Origin: an uncultured archaeon A07HN63
GTDB taxonomy: Archaea; Halobacteriota; Halobacteria; Halobacteriales; Haloferacaceae
Length of the DNA: 15,094 bases
Direction: 5' to 3'
Assembly: GCA_000496215.1 (NCBI GenBank)
Contig: KI543219.1
Location: 66,167 to 81,260 of the forward strand
In this document: in pieces, positions 6,480 through 13,600 of the stretch
Layout of the letters: the number at the start of each line of letters is the position of its first letter
Numbering within the stretch: position 1 is the first letter of the stretch
Notes under the pieces: model-generated
The model's database searches: none
What the model was told of the DNA's origin: nothing
Seen by the model: the letters and a program-made list of their open reading frames with translations, nothing else
Position numbers and translations under genes: made by a program

Positions 6480-6914
6480 TCAGTCGAGGGTGACGCTATC
6501 GGTCGCGGCGTTACGCAACGCGTCCGACCGGCCGTGACTGCCGGGCGCAATCGCCAGCGTCTGCAGGCCAAAACTGTTAGCGACCTCGAGTACCGGCTTG
6601 AAATCCGTATCGCGGGAGGCGATAGCGAGCGTGTCGGCGCGCTGCTGGGCGGCGAACTTGGTGGCGTCGACCGCGAGTTTCACGTCGACATCGCCGCTGG
6701 TGACGATCACCTCGAAGCCACGGGCCTCGGCGGCCTGAATCAGCCCCGGCGTGGCGTGTTCGTCGACGTAGAGCCGGGTCGTCGCCAGCCGGTCGGTCGC
6801 CGCCGCCTCCCGGATGTCGTCGAGGTCGACGTCGAACTCGTCGCGGAGCACGTTGGGGCCGTCGACGAACAGCGCGACCCCGTCGGCGCTATCGTCGCCC
6901 CCGAACAGATCCAT
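6480..6914 (-). CDS. NYN/PIN-like domain protein (TIGR00288-type), putative RNase
   Basis: 144 residues, essentially one NYN domain. Acidic residues match the PIN-like metal site: LFVDGPNVL (D18), SGDVDVKLAVDA (D75, D77, D83) and ASRDTDFKPVL (D102, D104). Members are thought to be metal-dependent ribonucleases, but the archaeal TIGR00288-type proteins are mostly untested. I chose ATG 6914. The reading frame stays open upstream to 7001, but that part holds a probable TATA element (GATAAAC, about 6957-6951) and looks non-protein-like. It is convergent with the YrdC-domain gene across 33 bases. Confidence 0.88.
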   Translation of the reverse strand: MDLFGGDDSADGVALFVDGPNVLRDEFDVDLDDIREAAATDRLATTRLYVDEHATPGLIQAAEARGFEVIVTSGDVDVKLAVDATKFAAQQRADTLAIASRDTDFKPVLEVANSFGLQTLAIAPGSHGRSDALRNAATDSVTLD

Positions 6915-6950
6915 ACACGCAGTGGACTGCGGGTCGGTTTCAACGTACCG

Positions 6951-6957
6951 TTTATCG
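6951..6957 (-). promoter_or_regulatory. TATA-like element for the NYN gene
   Basis: Minus-strand CGATAAAC is centred about 39 bases upstream of ATG 6914, giving a leader of roughly 10-12 bases. It supports the shorter start. Confidence 0.35.
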
Positions 6958-7034
6958 GGGATGTCGACCTGTCTGGGAGACTGTCTGCTACGTACTGCCA
7001 CCCGGTCTGTTAATCATGAGACACGTTACCAAAG

Positions 7035-7040
7035 CTATTT
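7035..7040 (+). promoter_or_regulatory. TATA-like element for the gene at 7066
   Basis: CTATTT is centred about 28 bases before the ATG, the leaderless spacing. The surrounding 7015-7065 is AT-rich. Confidence 0.4.
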
Positions 7041-7065
7041 CATCATGAAAGATAGTGATTAATAT

Positions 7066-7347
7066 ATGGACACGCTTACTATCCGGGTAGCAACGTGTGA
7101 CATCGAGTCATCGATGACCCACGGAGCGCTGACGCTACCCGAGACCGACGGCAGTAAGACCTTCCACGTCGTCGAGTACGCGTCGGCCGAGATTCGGCAG
7201 ACGCTAAGTGATCTTGAGGAAGGAACGAGTGTCCGGGTTGGACTGACGCGGGTCGGCTCCCGGGGAGATACGTGGAAGATAGTGGAGATCAGAGACGAGA
7301 CACCGAATGACAGCACCGGCGAGGAATTCCTCACCCTTGACTCCTGA
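7066..7347 (+). CDS. Small conserved protein, tandem paralog 1
   Basis: 93 residues, function unknown. By eye it is about half identical to the next gene (7500): shared ATC near residue 10, HGALTL, TF.VV.YASA.IR.TL, VRVGLTR, and SRGD.WK.VE. Alternating hydrophobic strands, a short helix (SAEIRQTLSDL) and a final beta hairpin suggest a compact single-domain beta-barrel, possibly OB-like; this is inference. There are no membrane segments or signal peptide. Conservation between the copies covers nearly the full length except the last dozen residues. It probably has its own promoter and no leader. Confidence 0.85.
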   Translation: MDTLTIRVATCDIESSMTHGALTLPETDGSKTFHVVEYASAEIRQTLSDLEEGTSVRVGLTRVGSRGDTWKIVEIRDETPNDSTGEEFLTLDS

Positions 7348-7470
7348 CTGGGTCAATCGACACAGTTGCAGTGGTTCTGTGTCTTGTATCCGCGCCGGTC
7401 TGGTCCGTGAGGTCGTCAGGCGACACCTGTTCGACGGTCCAGCTGGTGTGGTACACACTCCCACAACTAC

Positions 7471-7476
7471 TTTATA
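7471..7476 (+). promoter_or_regulatory. TATA box for the gene at 7500
   Basis: TTTATA is centred about 27 bases before ATG 7500 in an AT-rich stretch, implying a leaderless transcript. The second paralog therefore has its own promoter rather than relying on read-through. Confidence 0.6.
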
Positions 7477-7499
7477 CATAGATAATCATTACATTTGGT

Positions 7500-7784
7500 A
7501 TGGGTGTGTACACCGTCCAGCTGGCGACCTGTGGCGTCGGGCGGCCGATGAACAGCCACGGAGCACTGACCCTGTCATTGACAGAGGGAAGCCAGACGTT
7601 CCAAGTCGTCGACTACGCGTCAGCCGACATCCGGGAGACGCTGACTTGCCTCGATAAGGGCGAGACAGTTCGCGTCGGGCTCACACGGATCAGCTCACGA
7701 GGCGATGCGTGGAAGGTGGTCGAAGTCAAGGAGACGCCGCCGCGGGCGAGCACTGACGAGGCACTGCTCCGGATCGAGGGCTGA
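7500..7784 (+). CDS. Small conserved protein, tandem paralog 2
   Basis: 94 residues, function unknown. It is a clear paralog of the gene 152 bases upstream, with the same motif order: ATC, HGALTL, SQTFQVVDYASADIR, VRVGLTR, SSRGDAWKVVEV. The two copies differ mostly at residues 2-18 and in the acidic C-terminus, the likely places for divergent partners. Synonymous and conservative changes are spread throughout, so the duplication is not recent. It ends 70 bases before the convergent MATE gene stop; ATTTTT at 7839-7844 could help end transcription. Confidence 0.85.
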   Translation: MGVYTVQLATCGVGRPMNSHGALTLSLTEGSQTFQVVDYASADIRETLTCLDKGETVRVGLTRISSRGDAWKVVEVKETPPRASTDEALLRIEG

Positions 7785-7854
7785 GCGGCGGCGTCTACGG
7801 GAGCGGGGACCCCCGGGCAAAGACCAGCGCGTGCACCAATTTTTCGGCGGACGA

Positions 7855-9342
7855 TCAGTCGTCGGCCGCCGCATCGGGTGTCGTTTCGGTATCATCGGAC
7901 AGTTGCTCTTCCTCGGTGGCCGTCTCGTCGGTGAGATCGCCGTCTCGCCACGTGCCGCGCTCGAACCAGACCGCGGCAACGACGGCCGCGATCACGCCCG
8001 AGACAGCGAAAGAGAGCCAGATGCCCTCCGGCGTTTTCGCCCCGAAAATCCAGATGTCGAGCGGGATCACGTCCTGTGAGGCGACGTAGGCGATCGGCAG
8101 CCGGATGAAGCCGAACAGTACGACCGCAATCGTCGCGGCCGTCAGCGTCTTGCCGGCCCCGCGGAACCCGCCGCTGTAGGCGCGCAGAATGCCGACAAAG
8201 CCGAACGTCGGCGCGATCCAGCGCAGGAAGGTTGCTCCCTCGGCGACAACCGCCGGCGACTCGTCGAACAGGCGGATGATCTCCGGCGCGAAGACAAACG
8301 TGACGACACCGAGCGCCGACAGCAGGAGGAACGATACCCCGGCGGCCCAGCGATTGATCGTCGAGACACGGTCGAGGTTGCCGGCCCCGATGTTCTGGCC
8401 GCTCATCGCCTCCACGCCACGGTCGATAGCGATAGCTGGCATGAACACCATCGAGAACACACGGAGGCCAACGCCGAAGGCGGCGACGACCGGCGTCGAG
8501 AACAGAGTGACGATGACCAAGACGAGGTTGACCGAGATTGCCCGGCCGGTGTTTTCGAGGGAGGCCGGCCCACCGATCCGCAGCAGTTTCTTGCTGTAGT
8601 CGAGATCCGGCCACATATCCTCGAGATTGATCTGGATACCGTGTCGGCCGCGAAGCATGAGCCAGAGCCCGGCGACCATCGCCGAGCCACGCGAAAAGAC
8701 CGTGGCGACCGCCGCGCCCTCGACGCCGAGTTCGGGCAGTGGCCCCCAGCCGAAGATCAAAATCGGGTCGATAGCGACGTTGAGGACGACGGTGCCGAAC
8801 ATGACGAGCATCGGGGTAACGGTGTCGCCGGCGCCTCGCATGAGCGCGATAAAGACGGTGAAGCCAAAGAGGAACGGCAGCCCGAGGCTGATGATCTCCA
8901 TATAGGCTGTCGCCAGTTCCAGCACGTCAGGGGCGGCGTCAAACACGGCCAGCAGTTCGGCGACAAAACTGAATCCGAGCCCGCCGAGTACCAGCCCAGC
9001 CAGCAGCGTAAACACCACCGTCTGGGAGGCGGCGTACTCGGCTTCAGCGAGCTGGTCCGCGCCGGTGTGCTGGGCGACCAGCACGCTGCCGGCGACGGTC
9101 AGCCCAAGCCCCAGCGAGATGAAGAGATAGACCAGTGGAAAGCCGAGACTGATCGCGGCCAGTGCGTCGGTGCTGTACTGGCCAAGCCAGAACGTGTCGG
9201 CGAGATTGTAGCCGACCTGTAGCAGATTGGTGATGACGATTGGCACCGAGAGAAAAAACAGCGATCCGAGGATCGGCCCATCGGTGAGATCAAGCTCTGA
9301 CTGGCTCTTGAACAGCCAGCCGAGTCGGTCACTGAGACTCAT
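7855..9342 (-). CDS. MATE family efflux transporter (DinF/NorM-like)
   Basis: Inner-membrane antiporter expected to export drugs, organic cations or metabolites using a Na+ or H+ gradient. The 495 residues contain about 12 hydrophobic segments in two six-helix halves separated by a cytoplasmic loop (about 220-245). The first half opens with SVPIVITNLLQVGYNLADTF, typical of MATE helix 1, and contains MRGAGDT. The second half has the matching FRGAGKT after helix 10, so the internal pseudo-repeat is visible. A highly acidic tail of about 35 residues ends the protein. ATG 9342 has GAGGAG (9353-9348) five bases upstream. Substrate cannot be told from sequence. Confidence 0.94.
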   Translation of the reverse strand: MSLSDRLGWLFKSQSELDLTDGPILGSLFFLSVPIVITNLLQVGYNLADTFWLGQYSTDALAAISLGFPLVYLFISLGLGLTVAGSVLVAQHTGADQLAEAEYAASQTVVFTLLAGLVLGGLGFSFVAELLAVFDAAPDVLELATAYMEIISLGLPFLFGFTVFIALMRGAGDTVTPMLVMFGTVVLNVAIDPILIFGWGPLPELGVEGAAVATVFSRGSAMVAGLWLMLRGRHGIQINLEDMWPDLDYSKKLLRIGGPASLENTGRAISVNLVLVIVTLFSTPVVAAFGVGLRVFSMVFMPAIAIDRGVEAMSGQNIGAGNLDRVSTINRWAAGVSFLLLSALGVVTFVFAPEIIRLFDESPAVVAEGATFLRWIAPTFGFVGILRAYSGGFRGAGKTLTAATIAVVLFGFIRLPIAYVASQDVIPLDIWIFGAKTPEGIWLSFAVSGVIAAVVAAVWFERGTWRDGDLTDETATEEEQLSDDTETTPDAAADD

Positions 9343-9452
9343 AGGCGCTCCTCACCGACTTCGACACCCCATCCAGCAACGGCGGCGACAGGGCTGGCTC
9401 TCTCGTCTCGTGTCACACCGACCGAATACACACTCACGTATAGGGGGCTGCA

Positions 9453-9472
9453 ACGGATAAATCGTCCTATAA
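9453..9472 (-). promoter_or_regulatory. Candidate MATE promoter
   Basis: The minus strand carries TTATAGG and then GATTTATCC, either of which could act as a TATA box. They predict a leader of roughly 80-100 bases, which fits the presence of a Shine-Dalgarno site. The 293-base gap 9343-9635 shows no other convincing gene; a TTG-started frame at 9584-9339 lacks any protein-like features. Confidence 0.35.
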
Positions 9473-9635
9473 CGCGCTGTCCGTTTCTCGCCGTTGGTTC
9501 GCCAGCCGTCAAGACCGTGGGGACCACAACAGATCGAATCGGAGGCACGCCAGCCGCCACGTCGGCAAGCGGACGAGGAAACAAAAGCTAATTAATGGCC
9601 GGGTCGGTACTCACCGGCAGAGATCACGAGAATCT

Positions 9636-10514
9636 ATGCCAAACTCAGAACCTATCGCGCTCTCGGGTGACGGGATCACCGTCCACAAATCAGTCCGGGA
9701 GTCTGTATATCCCTCGCCGTCTGTTGTTATCGCGGTCGAGCACTGGGGCGACGAGCCGCGAACCGTCACGATTACCGAGTCACTGCCGGCGGATGTCGAT
9801 GCGACGCTCGTCGAGTTCGACGCCGACACCGACAGCCGCTGGACGGCCCGCACCGACGAACTCGGCTTCACCGCGAGCGTGGCGGACGCCGACCACATCG
9901 AGACGGCCTACTCGTATGCCGGCGGCTTCGACGACCAGCAGGCGTGGTTGTCGCCGCCACGCGTCACCGTCACGACGGAGGACGGCGAGGAAACCGTCCT
10001 GTCGGTCGACGACCCCAGTCCAGGCTCGGGGGTCGACGGTAGCTCGCCGCCGACAGTCACGGCTGTCGCCGACGGCGGCGAGCACAGCGAGAACGAAACT
10101 GCCAGCAGTGACGCCGACGAGCGCGATACCGGCGAGGGACAACCGACGAGGGAGCACGATGCCGACGAATCGGGGGTGCCACTGACCGAGGAGAACATCC
10201 ACGACTACGACAGCGGGTTCGCCAATATCAGTGTCTCTCCGCGGTGGAGCGTTGGACTGGCACACGAACCCGACGACCCCGAGGCGGTCGAATCCGGCGA
10301 TGTCTATGGCCAGGGAGAGGCGAACCCATCCACTGACGCCGTGGATGAAGACCCCGAGACACTGTACGGCGAGGTCGAACCACGGTGGTCGTCCGAAGAC
10401 AAAAATTCAGTGAGTAGCTACGGCGAGCAGGACGCCTACGAGCCAGATGACGACGCCGAGGAGAGCTACGGATACGGCGACAGCGGGGTCGTCGAAAACG
10501 ATGACGAGGAGTAG
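9636..10514 (+). CDS. Uncharacterised haloarchaeal protein with acidic disordered tail
   Basis: 292 residues. Residues 1-125 look like a beta-rich domain: SVVIAVEHWGDEPRTVTITE resembles an Ig-like or beta-sandwich pattern with alternating hydrophobics, and WLSPPRVTVTTEDGEETV closes it. Residues 126-292 are very rich in Asp, Glu, Ser and Gly with scattered Tyr (YGQGE, LYGEVE, SYGEQD, ESYGYGDSG), suggesting a long disordered segment with short YG-type repeats. There is no signal peptide or membrane helix, so it is probably cytoplasmic. Function unknown. ATG 9636 is the first good start; no strong ribosome site is visible, and AAAAGCTAATTA at about 9584-9595 is a possible promoter. Its stop lies six bases from the convergent gene's stop. 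Confidence 0.8.
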   Translation: MPNSEPIALSGDGITVHKSVRESVYPSPSVVIAVEHWGDEPRTVTITESLPADVDATLVEFDADTDSRWTARTDELGFTASVADADHIETAYSYAGGFDDQQAWLSPPRVTVTTEDGEETVLSVDDPSPGSGVDGSSPPTVTAVADGGEHSENETASSDADERDTGEGQPTREHDADESGVPLTEENIHDYDSGFANISVSPRWSVGLAHEPDDPEAVESGDVYGQGEANPSTDAVDEDPETLYGEVEPRWSSEDKNSVSSYGEQDAYEPDDDAEESYGYGDSGVVENDDEE

Positions 10515-10520
10515 TCCGGG

Positions 10521-11186
10521 TCAGAACACAGAGATATTGGTTTGTCGCTCACGAACCGTGTACTCTTGCGCGTCGAGTGCCGCATCTCGATACCGGTTTG
10601 CGACCAGCCACTGCGGCAGTCGCCGAAGACCGAACCGGCGGTCGGCCTCGACATCGATATCGACAACGGTTCGCCCGTTGGGGGTGCTCTCCGGGTCGTC
10701 GTGAATACTGATATAATAGCGAGCCCACGGTGAACCGTTGGCAGTGACAACCAGTTCGAGGTCGGTATCCTCGGCGTCCGGTGTCGCGTGACACTCGGTG
10801 GACATCGTGACCGAGCGGAGCCCAAACAGATAGGAGATCTCGTACTGGCCGCCGCTGTCGGTTGCCTCGACGGCGTCGGTCAGCCCCCACTGAAACGTGA
10901 GCACGGGCGGGAACGGGCCGGTGAACTCCTCGCGAACCGTCGCAGGCATCTTCGTGGTTTCGAGCTGGACCGTGCCCGAAGTGGTGAACACCGGTAGGCG
11001 GACAGCGGTTACCACGACCAGTGTGATGCCCACCCACTGCAGGAACGGTAATAACCCGATTCCGACAACAACAATCCCGACAACAGTTAGCGCAAAAAGG
11101 TACGTCAGCGGTCGGGAGCGACGGTAGTACTGCTGTGCGACAGCAATCGCATCGGCTGGGCGGTCGTTAGCTGTGGTGGAGGGCAT
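10521..11186 (-). CDS. Uncharacterised membrane protein with two N-terminal helices
   Basis: 221 residues. After a short N-terminus (PADAIAVAQQYYRRSRP), two hydrophobic helices at about 27-46 and 51-68 form a hairpin. A mostly beta-patterned domain of about 150 residues follows and ends in an R/W-rich stretch (RRFGLRRLPQWLVANRYRD). By topology the large domain should be cytoplasmic, given the Arg pair before helix 1. I do not recognise a functional family. I chose ATG 11186; a TTG two codons earlier is less likely. The zinc-ribbon gene ends 50 bases upstream on the same strand and the two are probably cotranscribed. Confidence 0.78.
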   Translation of the reverse strand: MPSTTANDRPADAIAVAQQYYRRSRPLTYLFALTVVGIVVVGIGLLPFLQWVGITLVVVTAVRLPVFTTSGTVQLETTKMPATVREEFTGPFPPVLTFQWGLTDAVEATDSGGQYEISYLFGLRSVTMSTECHATPDAEDTDLELVVTANGSPWARYYISIHDDPESTPNGRTVVDIDVEADRRFGLRRLPQWLVANRYRDAALDAQEYTVRERQTNISVF

Positions 11187-11236
11187 TGTCAAGGGGTACG
11201 GCGGTAGCTGTTTGCGAGCTGTGCGGCGGCGGGGTC

Positions 11237-11401
11237 TCAGGCGGTCGCGGTGTCGATCTCACCGATCTGCACGAAGGCGTAGTCGCACTCCTCGCAGGAC
11301 CACTTCGTTTTCTCGCCGAGGTGGAGGGTCGTACTCGCCGTGCGCCAGAACGTCCGCTCGGCCCCACACTCGGGGCAGGTACGGGTCTGTTCGAGGCTCA
11401 T
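11237..11401 (-). CDS. 54-residue zinc-ribbon protein
   Basis: ATG at 11401-11399, stop TGA at 11239-11237. The product contains two CPxC-like knuckles: CPEC at Cys9/Cys12 and CEEC at Cys36/Cys39, spaced 23 residues apart, the layout of a rubredoxin/TFIIS-type zinc ribbon. Conserved Trp19 and Trp34 and a C-terminal acidic end (GEIDTATA) complete it. Small zinc-ribbon proteins of this length are common and conserved in haloarchaea; the targets of most are unknown. Minus-strand CTTAAC at 11432-11427 is centred about 28 bases upstream, consistent with a leaderless start. It lies head of a probable unit with the membrane protein gene. Confidence 0.88.
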   Translation of the reverse strand: MSLEQTRTCPECGAERTFWRTASTTLHLGEKTKWSCEECDYAFVQIGEIDTATA

Positions 11402-11426
11402 ACGTGGTTGCTGGGACCGCCGCCGT

Positions 11427-11432
11427 GTTAAG
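11427..11432 (-). promoter_or_regulatory. TATA-like element for the zinc-ribbon gene
   Basis: Minus-strand CTTAAC sits about 28 bases before the ATG at 11401. A weak match, but at the right spacing. Confidence 0.35.
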
Positions 11433-11442
11433 ATATCGATCC

Positions 11443-11518
11443 GCCGCAGTTTTGCGGCCGGCCGCGGCGCAGGGGTTGTGTCGCAAACAGCGTACGGCCC
11501 GCCGGAGGGCTAACCCCT
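11443..11518. promoter_or_regulatory. Cluster of inverted repeats between divergent genes
   Basis: Three elements lie between the zinc-ribbon and glycosyltransferase starts. GCCGCA/TGCGGC (11443-11448, 11453-11458) forms a 6-bp stem with a 4-base loop. GCGGCCGGCCGC (11454-11465) is a perfect 12-bp palindrome. AGGGGTT (11471-11477) pairs with AACCCCT (11512-11518), enclosing a small GCCC/GGGC stem. They could be operators or form structure in the glycosyltransferase mRNA leader. Confidence 0.35.
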
Positions 11519-11545
11519 AAGTGGTGGTGGGGAAACTGAACGCAT

Positions 11546-12592
11546 ATGACGCCACATGTCCTCACACTGGGCTGGGGGTTTCCACCGAACGTCACCGGCG
11601 GGCTCGACACCTACGTCGCCGAGGTGTTCCACGCCTTCGAGGAGAAGGGGATCGATCAGGATCTGTTGCTCCCCGCGGAGTACGCGCCGGACGACTACGA
11701 CAACATCCACAGCGTGCCGACCGGCGACGGCGACATTATCTCGCGTGTCGGTGAGATGGGTGACAGGTTCGTCGAACTCGCTGAGGAGGCCGATGTCGCC
11801 CACACGAACGACTGGTTCGGCTACGGGCCAGGGCTGCGCGTCAAGCGTGAAACCGACGCGACATGGGTCTCGTCGTTTCACTCGCTGTCATCGGATCGCA
11901 ACATCAACCCGCCGGAGCGTGAGGTCGAAACCGAACAGCGTGTCGCCAATCAGTCCGACGTATTGATCTCCGTCAGTGACATCGTCCGGCAGGACGTGCT
12001 GGACCTCTACGGCGCGGACTCTCACGTCGTTCACAACGGCTTCACCTCGATCGAACCCAGCGGAAAGGATATCAAGAGCGAACTCGGGATCGACGGCCCA
12101 ATGCTGTTTTTCGTCGGTCGCCACACCGACCAGAAGGGAATCACTCATCTACTGTATGCGATGCGAAAGCTCGACGACACCGAGGCGACGCTGGTTCTCG
12201 GCGGCTCGGGCCACCAGACCGAGCATCTCAAGATGTTTGCCGAACTGCTCGGGATCAGTGACCGCGTACAGTTCCCGGGATATATCGCCGAGGAGGAGCT
12301 CGGCGACTACTACGAGGCCGCCGACGTGTTCGTCTCGCCGTCTCGCGCCGAGCCGTTCGGGCTGACGATCACCGAGGCGCTCGCGGCCGGCGCACAGGTC
12401 GTCGCCACCCCCAGCGGCGTCCGCGAGACGGTCCCCGACGACTGTCTTGTCGAGGTGACGACGCATTCCGACTCCATCGCCGACGGGATCAGAGAGGCGC
12501 TCGCTCGCGAGGGCGAACCGGAGTACGAGCCCCGGACATGGGACGAAGTTGCCGATGACCTGCTGGACGTGTATACGCAAGCACTCGAATAG
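11546..12592 (+). CDS. Glycosyltransferase family 4 (GT-B fold)
   Basis: Cytoplasmic, 348 residues, transfers a sugar from a nucleotide donor with retention. The N-terminal Rossmann domain starts with LGWGFPPNVTGGLDTYVAEV (the GG-containing acceptor-side loop of the family). The C-terminal donor domain has FFVGRHTDQKG (190-198, with Arg192 and Lys197 for the donor phosphates), GGSG, and the family signature E-x7-E at E269 and E277 in AEPFGLTITEALA. The N-terminal loop and short length resemble glycogen/starch-synthase-like and sucrose-synthase-like members common in haloarchaea. Acceptor and product are unknown; a role in polysaccharide, glycolipid or protein glycosylation is possible. No other glycan genes flank it. 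Confidence 0.92.
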   Translation: MTPHVLTLGWGFPPNVTGGLDTYVAEVFHAFEEKGIDQDLLLPAEYAPDDYDNIHSVPTGDGDIISRVGEMGDRFVELAEEADVAHTNDWFGYGPGLRVKRETDATWVSSFHSLSSDRNINPPEREVETEQRVANQSDVLISVSDIVRQDVLDLYGADSHVVHNGFTSIEPSGKDIKSELGIDGPMLFFVGRHTDQKGITHLLYAMRKLDDTEATLVLGGSGHQTEHLKMFAELLGISDRVQFPGYIAEEELGDYYEAADVFVSPSRAEPFGLTITEALAAGAQVVATPSGVRETVPDDCLVEVTTHSDSIADGIREALAREGEPEYEPRTWDEVADDLLDVYTQALE

Positions 12593-12679
12593 GTTCGATT
12601 AACCGTTCGATGCGACTGTTTGGATCTTGGCTCATGTGGTGTAACACAGTATTTCACACTCAGCAACGATGCTGTCAGA

Positions 12680-12687
12680 TTTATATG
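12680..12687 (+). promoter_or_regulatory. TATA box for the 65-residue membrane protein
   Basis: TTTATATG is centred about 27 bases before ATG 12710. It overlaps codons of any longer reading frame and so picks out the internal ATG as the start. Confidence 0.6.
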
Positions 12688-12709
12688 TAGATATATGCTT
12701 GCTACAAAC

Positions 12710-12907
12710 ATGCCTGAAGAACGAGTCGGACATCGCAGCCAATTGATCACACCAGACACGAAGGTCACAGTCCCATGTGCCCTCCTCGCCGTTCTTTTGT
12801 GGGCAGGCTCCACCTTCGTGACCGACGTGTTTGCGGTACAGGCCGCGATCCTGCTGATCGTCGGCGTCATCACTCCTATCACCATCACCGAATTCCGACG
12901 CCGGTGA
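12710..12907 (+). CDS. Two-helix membrane microprotein
   Basis: 65 residues. A charged N-terminus (MPEERVGHRSQLITPDTK) is followed by two hydrophobic segments at about 20-36 and 42-60 (AVQAAILLIVGVITPITI) and a basic EFRRR end. Both ends are predicted cytoplasmic. I do not recognise it. The frame stays open back to a TTG at 12620 and has another ATG at 12695, but the TATA box at 12680 fits a leaderless start at 12710. It follows the glycosyltransferase by 117 bases with its own promoter. Confidence 0.7.
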   Translation: MPEERVGHRSQLITPDTKVTVPCALLAVLLWAGSTFVTDVFAVQAAILLIVGVITPITITEFRRR

Positions 12908-12949
12908 ATTGAGCGATGAGCACTCTCGGGTGATTATACGACAGACTGG

Positions 12950-12979
12950 ATACCCGAATACAGAATCTTTCTCGGGTAT
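12950..12979. repeat. 8-bp inverted repeat ATACCCGA / TCGGGTAT
   Basis: Arms at 12950-12957 and 12972-12979 are perfect, with a 14-base spacer. A related CTCTCGGGT occurs at 12923-12931. It lies 43 bases after the microprotein stop and could be a transcription-end structure or a regulator site. Stretch 12908-13219 otherwise shows no convincing gene. Confidence 0.35.
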
Positions 12980-13071
12980 AGTGCGCTGTTTTGATTGGCC
13001 GCAACTCCGCTGCGGACGTATTCGCTAGCACTAGTCTGCTCCCGAGGCATGGAAGCTTTGGATCGATCAAC

Positions 13072-13108
13072 TGGGTCAATGATTGTTATTTACGGCGCGT
13101 TTGACCCA
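13072..13108. repeat. 8-bp inverted repeat TGGGTCAA / TTGACCCA
   Basis: Perfect arms at 13072-13079 and 13101-13108 with a 21-base, partly AT-rich spacer in a non-coding stretch. It could be an operator, an RNA hairpin, or a remnant of a mobile element end. I see no transposase or target-site duplication to support the last. Confidence 0.35.
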
Positions 13109-13219
13109 AGTAATAGGGATTAACGCGACTGTCTCTTGGGATATCAGCTCAGTGGCTCGCCAGTTCTGATTGTGAATCTTTGTGGTGAATAATTCATATT
13201 ACAGCCTGTTATAGAAAGC

Positions 13220-13501
13220 TTGCCACGGGAAACCTATCTAAATAGCGTCAGGAGTCGCGTGCAAGATACTGAGCGTGAATTCAGCAATCAGCCCACCGAT
13301 CGGTATCACACTGATCCAGACGAATCAGACGGGCAGCAAAACTCCGAATTAGTGACGCTACCACCCCGTGCTGTGTTGATCCAAGTGCTACGAACAGACT
13401 ATGAGAGATTTGTCTGCTTCGCTGAATGTCGGAAAATAGGATGGATTTTCACAGCCAGCAACACTACACTCTGTCTTATACAGAGCGGCTTCCGAGAATG
13501 A
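13220..13501 (+). CDS. Doubtful ORF, possibly a decayed gene
   Basis: Up to 93 residues from TTG 13220; GTG 13259 is an alternative start giving 80. Residues 14-45 have acidic haloarchaeal composition (DTEREFSNQPTDRYHTDPDE). The following LPPRAVLIQVLRTDYERF could be the first helices of a DNA-binding domain. After that the composition turns Cys-rich and unlike a halophile protein (CLIQSGFRE), as if the frame were lost. CATATT near 13190-13197 lies about 27 bases before the TTG. It may be a real small gene, a frameshifted remnant of a regulator, or chance. Confidence 0.25.
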   Translation: MPRETYLNSVRSRVQDTEREFSNQPTDRYHTDPDESDGQQNSELVTLPPRAVLIQVLRTDYERFVCFAECRKIGWIFTASNTTLCLIQSGFRE

Positions 13502-13600
13502 ATGTGACAAACGCTGACCGATCCACCCAGACTGGGAGTGAAAACGCCGGGAGTTTTTCCGAGCGTGACAAATGTCATCCAATATGGGTTCTAACCCGGC

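Noticed and set aside
9339..9584. Minus-strand frame of 81 codons over the MATE promoter
   Set aside because: It starts with TTG, overlaps the MATE start and its candidate promoter, has a basic composition unlike the neighbours and no recognisable motif.
12885..13079. Minus-strand frame of 64 codons antisense to the microprotein end
   Set aside because: No promoter or ribosome site, basic non-halophile composition, and it overlaps the end of a better-supported gene.
13072..13108. Insertion-sequence or MITE end
   Set aside because: Only an 8-bp inverted repeat is visible; no transposase, second element end or target duplication was found in the window.
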